Assembly (NCBI GenBank): GCA_030641465.1
Contig: DAOWHK010000006.1
Span: 1 to 11,753 of the forward strand
From: Parachlamydiales bacterium
Lineage (GTDB): Bacteria > Chlamydiota > Chlamydiia > Chlamydiales > Simkaniaceae
Direction of reading: 5' to 3'
Length of the DNA: 11,753 nucleotides
Shown here in pieces: positions 6,385 through 11,753 of the stretch. Numbering within the stretch: position 1 is the stretch's first letter; each line of letters starts with the position of its first letter. The notes beneath the pieces are model-generated. The model ran no database searches and was not told the DNA's origin. It worked only from the letters and a program-made list of their open reading frames with translations. Both the position numbers and the translations under genes were made by a program.

Positions 6385-6923
6385 GTTTTTTTAAAGTTAA
6401 AGATTCGTTTATAAAAGGGTATTGTTTTCTCTTCTAAGGGGTGATCAGAATTACATTGTTGCAGAGCTTCCCTTGCATCCTTGATCCCCTTGGAAATTTG
6501 AAGAATTACACCATCGCACCATCTTTGTGATTCCTCAATTTCTTTTTGAAGCTCTTCGAGCCTGTGCACAATTTCTTCAGGAGATTTTGAAGCTTTATCT
6601 ATCGGGATAAGTGGTGTTTCTTTTTGTGTTTTGTAATTATCAATCATTTGTCTTAGTTCAAAAACGTCAATAAGGAGGGGGAGGAATGTTTTTTTGTATT
6701 TTTCACGAAGTCCACTCATCGCATGGGTTGAGATGATTTTTTTTTGATATCCATTATCGCTTGAAGTTGAAGGGGAATCTGGTTTGATTGAACTTGCAAT
6801 GGGAGAGGTTTCAAGCTTTCGGTATACTTTTTTTTTAAATTGCGTATCTGTTTTTATGTCTGCATGCATGTTTGATCTAGCAAGTGTTTTTTTGACTTCG
6901 CCAAAATAATGATAGAGGAACAC
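6381..6923 (-). CDS. Uncharacterised coiled-coil protein coupled to mutS
   Basis: I do not recognise a domain. From a GTG at 6921-6923 the frame gives 180 residues; the first ATG (6867-6869) would give 162, and neither has a convincing Shine-Dalgarno, so the start is uncertain. The N-terminal 60 residues are basic, rich in K, S and T, and probably disordered. A helical part follows (LREKYKKTFLPLLIDVFELR), and a charged amphipathic stretch SPEEIVHRLEELQKEIEESQ about 110-150 looks like a coiled coil. The C-terminus is basic (FYKRIFNFKKT). No signal peptide or membrane helix is seen. Its stop overlaps the mutS start in ATGA, and a terminator lies just upstream, so it is probably the first gene of the x-mutS-uvrC unit. 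In C. trachomatis a hypothetical gene occupies the same place between mutS and dnaG; whether they are homologous cannot be judged here. Confidence 0.75.
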   Translation of the reverse strand: MFLYHYFGEVKKTLARSNMHADIKTDTQFKKKVYRKLETSPIASSIKPDSPSTSSDNGYQKKIISTHAMSGLREKYKKTFLPLLIDVFELRQMIDNYKTQKETPLIPIDKASKSPEEIVHRLEELQKEIEESQRWCDGVILQISKGIKDAREALQQCNSDHPLEEKTIPFYKRIFNFKKT

Positions 6924-6946
6924 TAATTTTTGGAAAAGGGAAAAGT

Positions 6947-6976
6947 GCCCCGCAAAAGTATAATGCGGGGCTTTTT
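6947..6976. terminator. Intrinsic terminator downstream of the EEP gene
   Basis: A GC-rich 8-bp stem, GCCCCGCA (6947-6954) with TGCGGGGC (6964-6971), closes a 9-base loop. On the minus strand it is followed by ACTTTTCCCTTTTCC and begins 8 bases beyond the EEP stop codon, so it probably ends that gene's transcript. On the plus strand it is followed by TTTTTGG, a better T run, but no gene is seen reading into it from that side. Confidence 0.8.
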
Positions 6977-6978
6977 GG

Positions 6979-8001
6979 CTAGGATAGTAAATTTACTAGA
7001 CTTTGTAGCTCGGGAAGTACTTGGTTTGCAGAGCGGGCTTCAATGATTTTTGCATTATTAGAAATCAAGAAGTGATCAATTGCTTTTGAAAAATGCGCAT
7101 AGGGATGAATATTTGTTGGATAAGGAGAAATCCTTACAAATTGATTGGGAATCCCGTGGTTTTTCGCAGCTTGATTAAATGCTTCATCAAGTTCACTTTC
7201 TTGAAAATTTGTATCTCCGAGCCCGATTGTTACGAAATCATCAGATGCTTGGTTTGTGACATAGTCGGCAAAATCTTGGCGTCCAGGTAAGTCAGGGCTT
7301 CCAGGAACGTGGGCATTAATAATGCGGTATTTTTTTTCTCCTTTTTGTAGCGCGATATTCATAAGAATGCGCTCTGGCTCAGAATTAACAAAGGCCTTCT
7401 CAATTTTAGATTCATTTTTGAGATAAGTGAATTGATTGGTGTTAATAATGAGTACATTTTGATCAACAGTTGTGAGGGGAGAGGAGTAAATAATTTGCAT
7501 ATTGTCTGGTAAATCTGCTGCTAATTGTTCCAAAAATGGCTGACCACATTCTTGCAGTGCTAAAATGTCTTGAGGGGAGTTTGGGGATTGAATCATAGAC
7601 AAAATCTGAGAAATAATATGTTGATCCCTAACGGTTAAACCGCATTCGTTTACAGGAATATTTTCTTCAGCAATCATTGAACGTGCAATCCCAAGCGTGT
7701 CCTTTTCTAAAATCCAATCTAGATAGACGGTATTTAGTACATTCCAAGAGGTAATGTTGACGTCATCAACTGTAACCCCAATAGGTAGATGGTCTGAGGG
7801 AAACTGCCATTTTTCTTGTAGAGCACAGACAGGTTTTCCTTGATTAATATCAAACACCTGGGAGGAGCTTTTTGTTGATGAAACAATATTGTCAATTGAT
7901 GGATTAAGTGCGCTTAGAAATCCCGAAGTGGAAAGGATGCTTGTAATTGCTAAATGTTTAGTATAATTAGCAATGTTAGATGGTAGTATATTTTCTATCA
8001 T
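6979..8001 (-). CDS. Endonuclease/exonuclease/phosphatase (EEP) family protein with permuted motif order
   Basis: 340 residues from the ATG at 7999-8001, which has AAAGG 7 bases upstream; the frame is open to a GTG at 8029-8031 but lacks such a site there. Motifs of the metal-dependent EEP fold (DNase I, exonuclease III, inositol phosphatases, CCR4) are visible: SWNVLN (N87), ALQEC (E151), NAHVPG (H231), LGDTNF (D263, N265) and AIDHFLIS (D309). The SDHLPIG motif, normally the last active-site element, lies at 69-75, just before the first strand (VNITSWN), and is missing from the C-terminus. This suggests circular permutation. Residues 16-32 (HLAITSILSTSGFLSAL) are mildly hydrophobic and could be an atypical export signal (inference). 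All catalytic residues appear intact, so an active hydrolase is likely; the substrate (nucleic acid, phosphoinositide or other) is unknown. It is a single gene with its own terminator, lying between the mutS unit and dnaG. Confidence 0.85.
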   Translation of the reverse strand: MIENILPSNIANYTKHLAITSILSTSGFLSALNPSIDNIVSSTKSSSQVFDINQGKPVCALQEKWQFPSDHLPIGVTVDDVNITSWNVLNTVYLDWILEKDTLGIARSMIAEENIPVNECGLTVRDQHIISQILSMIQSPNSPQDILALQECGQPFLEQLAADLPDNMQIIYSSPLTTVDQNVLIINTNQFTYLKNESKIEKAFVNSEPERILMNIALQKGEKKYRIINAHVPGSPDLPGRQDFADYVTNQASDDFVTIGLGDTNFQESELDEAFNQAAKNHGIPNQFVRISPYPTNIHPYAHFSKAIDHFLISNNAKIIEARSANQVLPELQSLVNLLS

Positions 8002-8094
8002 AAAAAAACCTTTGTTTAGTGTTTTAATCACGAATATTAACTAACTCGCTAATTAATGGAAAGTAAAATGATTTTTTTAGTCGTATGTAATTTA

Positions 8095-8257
8095 TATACA
8101 CATGCCGATCAGGACTTGGATTTTTACCAAAGTCAGGAGCCAAGGTTTAGGTTCTCTGAAGCAGCTCCTATTTATGGATAGGGGCGATGCCAAGAGAATC
8201 AAAAAATTGGTTGTCTGACACAGGAAAAAATCTAAAGGTTGATTCGGTTTTTGTATA
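8095..8257. mobile_element. 163-bp palindromic MITE-like repeat, copy 2
   Basis: Same length and orientation as the copy at 1164-1326, with long identical blocks such as ATAGGGGCGATGC and TTGGTTGTCTGACACAGG. Its terminal inverted repeats are degraded: tatacacatgccgatca on the left against ttgattcggtttttgtata on the right, so it is the older or more diverged copy. The central hairpin CTCCTAT/ATAGGGG is unchanged. Short minus-strand open frames across it look accidental. Confidence 0.8.
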
Positions 8258-8269
8258 TGCAAACCGATT
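8254..8269. repeat. Orphan repeat terminus next to copy 2
   Basis: tatatgcaaaccgatt matches 14 of 16 bases of the left end of copy 1 (tatacacaaaccgatt) and overlaps the right end of copy 2 by 4 bases. It could be the relic of a second insertion. With the neighbouring CGGTTT it can also form a small hairpin upstream of the dnaG promoter. Confidence 0.45.
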
Positions 8270-8287
8270 GTGAATAATTGAATCATA

Positions 8288-8316
8288 TTGTGTCTCAAAT
8301 TTATCTCCGATATACT
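8288..8316 (+). promoter_or_regulatory. Candidate dnaG promoter giving a leaderless or nearly leaderless mRNA
   Basis: TTGTGT (8288-8293, 3 of 6) and TATACT (8311-8316, 5 of 6) are separated by 17 bases. Transcription would start near 8323, that is at the dnaG ATG (8324), and no Shine-Dalgarno sequence precedes that ATG. The -35 box is weak, so confidence is moderate. Confidence 0.5.
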
Positions 8317-8323
8317 TTAGAAT

Positions 8324-10111
8324 ATGGGAACGTTTAAAAAAGAAAGTTTAGAGTTACTTCGAGAAAAGATCGATCTTGTCGAAGTCTTGTCCTCGTATAT
8401 TGAGCTGCGTCCATCTGGTGCCACATACAAAGCGCTATGCCCATTTCATGATGAAAAGAGTCCCTCATTTGTTGTGCAAAAAACAGATTCTCACTATCAC
8501 TGCTTTGGGTGCGGCGCACATGGCGATGCGATTGCATTTTTAATGAACTATTTGAAGATGAGCTTTGTGGAGGCTGTCGAAAGCCTAGCAGAGCGTTTTC
8601 ATATTATTTTAGAAGAGTCAGATGGTAAATTTGAAGAAAAAGGGCCAAGTAAGAGCCATTTAAAAGCTGTCATGACAGCTGTTTCCAAATTTTATCATTT
8701 TTATTTGCTATATTCGGACGAAGGGCAACAGGCTTTAAAATACCTCTATAATCGAGGAATAGATTTAGAGTTTATTCAGCTCTTTCATATTGGATTTGCC
8801 CCAAAACTACCGCATTGTTTCTATGCAGTTCTTAAAGGGTTAAAATTTGATGCAAAAACACTCGAAACGGTTGGTTTGCTCAAAAAACAGGATCCTCAAA
8901 AAGTGCGTCCTTTTTTTTCAGGCAGAATCATGTTTCCGATTCGTGATTCTATTGGCTCTGTCATTGGATTTTCTGCGAGAAAAATGCATGAGGATACATT
9001 TGGCCCAAAATATATTAATACTCCTGACACTCCTCTTTTTAAAAAATCTCAAGTTCTTTTCGGTCTAAGTTATTGCAGAAAAAGGATTGCAAAAGAGAAA
9101 AAAGTCATTGTTGTGGAAGGACAGATCGATGCTCTTAGATTGATTCAGTCGGGATTTAATTTTACAGTTGCTGGGCAAGGCACAGCTTTTGGGGAAGGTC
9201 ACTTAAGGGAACTGGTAAAGCTTGGAATTAATCAGGTGTATTTGGCATTTGATGGAGATCATGCTGGGCGCGAAGCTGCATGTAAAGTCGGGGATTTGTT
9301 TCAAAAAGAGGGCATAGAAGTAAATGTTGTCAAGATGGAAAATGGATATGATCCCGATACAGTGCTTAAGGAAAAAGGCCCCGAAGTATTTGCAGGACTT
9401 ATTGAAACAGCCGCAGATTATTTAACTTTTCTTTTAGAGCATTTATCTAAAGATTTAGATCTTCAATCTCCATCGAAAAAAAATCAACTTGTGCAAACGA
9501 TTGCTAAAATAGTGCGTGGATGGGACCATCCGCTGATGGTTCATGAAAGTCTACGAAAACTCGCGCGTCTTACAGAAGTTCCAGAAACTTTAGTAGGTGT
9601 TGGGGATAAGCCAGAGCAAGTGAAGACAAAAATTAAGCAGACAGGCACTGTGACTGAGCTTTCTTTTGATCCAGATCGTATTTTAGAAATTGATCTTTTA
9701 AGGTGGCTCTATTTAGCCTCGCAAAATACGACTCAGATTGCAGAGTTTACGAAAAAACATTTGGAGCCAAAACATTTTAAAGTGACAATCTGCCGCAGAT
9801 TTTTTGAATTTTATTTTGAAAATTATGAGCAGCAAAAATCCTGTGATCTGCTCTCTCTTGCTATTAATATGGAAGGCGCAGAAGATCAGCTGCTGCTTTC
9901 AGAGCTCTTGCAAAAACGAATTAATCAAGAAAGGGCAAAAGAGGGGGCTTTTGAGACCGTTAGTAAACTCCTTCATCGATTTTGGCTCGCTGAAAGAGAA
10001 GAGATCAAGTTGCAAATTCAAAGTGGTCTTTGCAGAGAAGAGGAGGCACTTTTACTTGCAAAAAGATTTGATGAAATTAGGCGTAGCCCTCCTCAAATAG
10101 ATGTGATGTGA
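8324..10111 (+). CDS. dnaG: DNA primase
   Basis: Synthesises the RNA primers for chromosome replication at the fork with DnaB helicase. 595 residues, normal for bacterial DnaG. The N-terminal CHC2 zinc ribbon has C39, H42, C60 and C63 in CPFHDEKSPSF and YHCFGCGAHGDA. The RNA-polymerase core follows, with a TOPRIM domain: VVEGQIDAL (E265) and AFDGDHAGR (D310, D312). The C-terminal third (about 440-595) is helical and corresponds to the DnaB-interacting region, which is normally poorly conserved. The spacing from M1 to the zinc ribbon agrees with other primases, so the ATG at 8324 is the likely start although it lacks a ribosome binding site. It heads a rightward unit with the methyltransferase and GNAT genes; the next start is 7 bases after its stop. 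Confidence 0.97.
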   Translation: MGTFKKESLELLREKIDLVEVLSSYIELRPSGATYKALCPFHDEKSPSFVVQKTDSHYHCFGCGAHGDAIAFLMNYLKMSFVEAVESLAERFHIILEESDGKFEEKGPSKSHLKAVMTAVSKFYHFYLLYSDEGQQALKYLYNRGIDLEFIQLFHIGFAPKLPHCFYAVLKGLKFDAKTLETVGLLKKQDPQKVRPFFSGRIMFPIRDSIGSVIGFSARKMHEDTFGPKYINTPDTPLFKKSQVLFGLSYCRKRIAKEKKVIVVEGQIDALRLIQSGFNFTVAGQGTAFGEGHLRELVKLGINQVYLAFDGDHAGREAACKVGDLFQKEGIEVNVVKMENGYDPDTVLKEKGPEVFAGLIETAADYLTFLLEHLSKDLDLQSPSKKNQLVQTIAKIVRGWDHPLMVHESLRKLARLTEVPETLVGVGDKPEQVKTKIKQTGTVTELSFDPDRILEIDLLRWLYLASQNTTQIAEFTKKHLEPKHFKVTICRRFFEFYFENYEQQKSCDLLSLAINMEGAEDQLLLSELLQKRINQERAKEGAFETVSKLLHRFWLAEREEIKLQIQSGLCREEEALLLAKRFDEIRRSPPQIDVM

Positions 10112-10118
10112 GGCTCTT

Positions 10119-10628
10119 TTGTTTTTTATTGCAGTACTTGTCCTTTGCTTGATTTCTATTTTTTACTATTCTTTTAAAAATGGCATTTCTCCAATGCCTA
10201 TTTCTAAGCAAGGTGCAAAAGATGTAAGCTCCTTGATTTTTCCTGAAGGGGTTTTGTATGAGCTTGGATCAGGGTGGGGTCATTTACTTTTTGCACTTTC
10301 AGGTAAGTATCCTGATCGTCAAATCATTGGATATGAAACTTCCTTAATCCCATACATTGTTTCTAAAGTATGGATGTTTTGCTCTTTTCGAAAAAATGTG
10401 AAAATTTTTAGAAAAGATTTTCGGAAGGCTCCTTTAAAAAATGCAGGAGCCATCGTTTGTTACCTCTATCCTCAGGGCATGGGAAAATTAAAAAAGCAGT
10501 TGGAATCAAGCCTTGCTTCTGGCACAGTCGTCGCCAGTCATGTTTTTGCAATTCCAGATTGGAAACCTTTGCAAGTTATCAATGTAAAAGATCTTTATTT
10601 TTCAAAAATCTATGTGTATGTGACATGA
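10119..10628 (+). CDS. Small membrane-anchored class I SAM-dependent methyltransferase-like protein
   Basis: 169 residues from a TTG start (10119-10121); GAGG at 10110-10113 lies 5 bases upstream and no ATG is available before residue 26. Residues 2-19 (FFIAVLVLCLISIFYYSF) form one transmembrane anchor. The rest is a short Rossmann methyltransferase: motif I ELGSGWGH (48-55), the acidic end of strand 2 in GYE (E73), D100, and a motif IV-like VCYLYPQGM (113-121). The usual core is about 200 residues, so this is a minimal version that ends soon after strand 5. SPMPISK (24-30) just before the core is probably the substrate-side N-terminal motif of this family (inference). The substrate is unknown. 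It is 7 bases downstream of dnaG and overlaps the GNAT start by 4 bases. Confidence 0.8.
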   Translation: MFFIAVLVLCLISIFYYSFKNGISPMPISKQGAKDVSSLIFPEGVLYELGSGWGHLLFALSGKYPDRQIIGYETSLIPYIVSKVWMFCSFRKNVKIFRKDFRKAPLKNAGAIVCYLYPQGMGKLKKQLESSLASGTVVASHVFAIPDWKPLQVINVKDLYFSKIYVYVT

Positions 10629-11185
10629 AAGCAAAAGAATTAGAAACAGATAGGCTGATTCTCAGGCATTGGAAATTTGCTGATGATCAGGCCTTTTTTA
10701 AAATGAATAGCGACCCCCGGGTGATGGAATATTTCCCCTCCACTCTAACAGTTGATGAAAGCCTGGATTTTTCTCGAAAAATAGAAGAGGAGCTTCAAAC
10801 AAAAGGGTATGGCCTTTGGGCTCTGCAAGTGAAAAATGGCCCAAAATTTATTGGATTTGTGGGGCTTCATGAAGTTTCCTTTCAGGCAGATTTTACTCCA
10901 GCTGTGGAAATTGGCTGGAGGCTTTGCTTTGATTCTTGGGGAAAAGGGTATGCTTTTGAAGCGGCTATTGAAGTATTAAGGTATGCGTTTTCTGATTTGC
11001 ATTTGCAAAAAATTATCTCCTTTACGGCAGTCCAAAATATACGCAGCCAAAAGCTTATGCAAAAACTTGGAATGACAAAGGAGTGCGATTTCAGAAACCC
11101 TAAACTTCATCTTGACGATAGGTTATCTAGGCATGTTCTTTTTTCTATGACAGCTGAATCTTATCAAAATCGCAAAGGGGAGTAA
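10625..11185 (+). CDS. GNAT family N-acetyltransferase (RimJ/RimL-like, Acetyltransf_3)
   Basis: 186 residues from the ATG at 10625, which overlaps the methyltransferase stop as ATGA. The frame is open further upstream, but the conserved GNAT beginning LETDRLILRHW (6-16) follows this ATG directly. DPRVMEYFP (30-38) and the acetyl-CoA pyrophosphate loop WGKGYAFEA (105-113) are typical of the RimJ/RimL subfamily, as is the closing block VQNIRSQKLMQKLGM (136-150). Such enzymes transfer acetyl from acetyl-CoA to protein N-termini or small amines; the substrate cannot be predicted. No Shine-Dalgarno is seen, so translation is probably coupled to the methyltransferase gene. Confidence 0.92.
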   Translation: MKAKELETDRLILRHWKFADDQAFFKMNSDPRVMEYFPSTLTVDESLDFSRKIEEELQTKGYGLWALQVKNGPKFIGFVGLHEVSFQADFTPAVEIGWRLCFDSWGKGYAFEAAIEVLRYAFSDLHLQKIISFTAVQNIRSQKLMQKLGMTKECDFRNPKLHLDDRLSRHVLFSMTAESYQNRKGE

Positions 11186-11424
11186 AATGTGTTAAGACAA
11201 GGCTTATCCAAGTTACAACTCAGGAAGAAGGTTAGGTTTTAGATGGCATTATCTTTATAGAGCTTTTGAAGTCGGGGGCTTGGCTGCATAAATCCCAAAG
11301 AAGGAGTGCGATAACCCGCCTGATACTTAAGTCCAATTTTTTGCAACAAAACTCTCCCTAATCCAGCATCTTTGAATGATTTTGTATGCCCTGAAGAACC
11401 TCTTTGAACCCATTGTTTTTCATT
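11186..11424. pseudogene. Gap after the GNAT gene: in-frame open continuation of the TPR gene beyond its stop
   Basis: On the minus strand, directly after the TAG at 11425-11427, the same frame runs on for 61 sense codons to a TAA at 11239-11241. The translation includes QWVQRGSSGHTKSFKDAGLG, LKYQAGYRTPSLGFMQPS and PRLQKLYKDNAI, without an internal start near the beginning. I do not recognise it. It could be the former C-terminal part of a longer TPR protein cut by a nonsense change, the tail of another broken gene, or chance. The remaining bases 11186-11238 show no feature, and no clear terminator for the GNAT gene was found. Confidence 0.35.
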
Positions 11425-11753
11425 CTATGCAATGAGACATTTTTTTGGGGAAGGATTCTCTTTCTTTGGTTCTGCGAGACATTTCTTTGGGGAAGGTTCC
11501 TCTTTTTTTGATTTTTCCAAAGCCTTCTGGCAGTTTTGGATATTTTTCTTTGTCAGTTGGATACTAGGATGATCCTCGTTCCCGCTATAAAGAGAGCGCT
11601 TCATCGCTAAGCTTTCCTCATATCGTTCGAGGACCTCAGCGTACCGTCTTAAGACGAATAAGGCGTTGCCGCTATTATTTAGAGAGGCTGCCACAGCGGG
11701 ATGGGGCCTTTCGCCAAAGAGGGCGCGGTGCATCGCTAAGCTTTCCTCATACC
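11425..11753 (-). CDS. Kinesin-light-chain-type TPR repeat protein, C-terminal part (partial)
   Basis: The gene enters from the right edge (5' end missing) and ends at a TAG (11425-11427), giving about 109 codons. At least one full 43-residue repeat is visible, from MHRALFGERPHPAVAAS through SLNNSGNALFVLRRYAEV to ERYEESLA, then the start of another (MKRSLYSGNEDHPSI). This is the TPR_12 pattern R-x-L-x-G...HP-x-VA-x-SLNN-x-G-x...RY...YEESLAM, a helical protein-binding scaffold that is highly expanded in chlamydia-related bacteria. The tail is lysine-rich and disordered with PSPKKCL twice. Such proteins often serve in host or protein-protein contacts (inference). Confidence 0.85.
   Translation of the reverse strand, partial: YEESLAMHRALFGERPHPAVAASLNNSGNALFVLRRYAEVLERYEESLAMKRSLYSGNEDHPSIQLTKKNIQNCQKALEKSKKEEPSPKKCLAEPKKENPSPKKCLIA
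11434..11513. repeat. 42-bp tandem duplication coding PSPKKCL twice
   Basis: gagacatttttttggggaag (from 11434) recurs as gagacatttctttggggaag (from 11476), offset by 42 bases or 14 codons. It duplicates the segment PSPKKCLAEPKKEN in the tail of the TPR protein; the second unit is cut short by the stop codon. Confidence 0.7.
11602..11753. repeat. 129-bp direct repeat coding the 43-residue TPR unit (partial)
   Basis: catcgctaagctttcctcat occurs at 11602 and again at 11731, 129 bases or 43 codons apart, with 21 of 22 bases the same. The second unit continues beyond the window. The near identity at DNA level points to recent unit duplication. Confidence 0.65.

Larger units (their letters stand above)
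8002..8323. other. 322-bp intergenic region between the divergent EEP and dnaG genes
   Basis: Holds the AAAGG ribosome binding site of the EEP gene (minus strand, about 8009-8013), about 80 AT-rich bases in which I cannot identify a convincing minus-strand promoter, the 163-bp repeat copy 2 (8095-8257), a further partial repeat end (8254-8269) and the dnaG promoter (8288-8316). No RNA gene is recognised. Confidence 0.7.

Noticed and set aside
6955..6964. TATAAT on the plus strand inside the hairpin loop at 6947-6971
   Set aside because: It is part of the terminator loop and arm, there is no -35 box at proper spacing, and no plus-strand gene follows.
8092..8298. 68-codon minus-strand open frame across repeat copy 2
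   Set aside because: The equivalent frame is not preserved in copy 1, and the pattern follows from the palindrome rather than from coding.
10457..10624. Upstream open extension of the GNAT frame
   Set aside because: It lies wholly within the methyltransferase gene, and GNAT similarity starts only after the ATG at 10625.
1..11753. tRNA, rRNA, CRISPR arrays and riboswitches
   Set aside because: No cloverleaf with a CCA end, no rRNA segment, no regularly spaced short repeats and no recognised riboswitch motif were seen on either strand by eye.

Overview
The window reads as chromosomal DNA of a chlamydia-related bacterium (phylum Chlamydiota, probably an environmental, amoeba-associated lineage rather than Chlamydia itself). 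The main reasons are the order rnpA-rpmH-rpmJ-rpsN followed by uvrC, mutS, an unnamed gene and dnaG, which as I recall it matches the C. trachomatis block around CT784-CT794, and an L36 protein almost superimposable on the cysteine-free chlamydial L36. The AT-rich DNA, the kinesin-light-chain-type TPR gene and the small palindromic repeats also fit the larger chlamydia-related genomes. The species cannot be named from the sequence alone.

Layout. At 1-536 three minus-strand genes overlap one another: rpmH (L34), rnpA (RNase P protein) and the first 30 codons of a UvrD/Rep-type helicase. A compact divergent promoter region (537-675) also drives rpmJ (L36) and rpsN (S14) to the right. A 163-bp palindromic repeat (copy 1) and a terminator follow. 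From 1363 to 8001 everything lies on the minus strand: a two-helix membrane protein with a GYF_2 domain, a 107-bp inverted-repeat element, uvrC, mutS, a coiled-coil protein of unknown function coupled to mutS, a terminator, and an endonuclease/exonuclease/phosphatase (EEP) protein whose motif order looks circularly permuted. The 322-bp gap 8002-8323 holds repeat copy 2 and the dnaG promoter. From 8324 to 11185 a plus-strand cluster encodes DnaG primase, a small membrane-anchored methyltransferase and a GNAT acetyltransferase, with 7-bp spacing and a 4-bp overlap. The right edge is the 3' end of a minus-strand TPR gene with locally higher GC and DNA-level repeats, followed in frame by 61 open codons beyond its stop.

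How the genes work together. The left part is translation and tRNA maturation (L34, L36, S14, RNase P). The middle is DNA repair: MutS for mismatch recognition and UvrC for dual incision in nucleotide excision repair, in one transcription unit with a third uncharacterised gene. DnaG primes replication. The EEP gene, the palindromic repeats, the methyltransferase/GNAT pair and the TPR gene look like lineage-specific additions to a conserved housekeeping backbone.

The observations most worth following up are the permuted EEP catalytic order, the palindromic repeat pair whose differences stay pairable in plus-sense RNA, and the rpmH/rpmJ promoters that share one -35 site.
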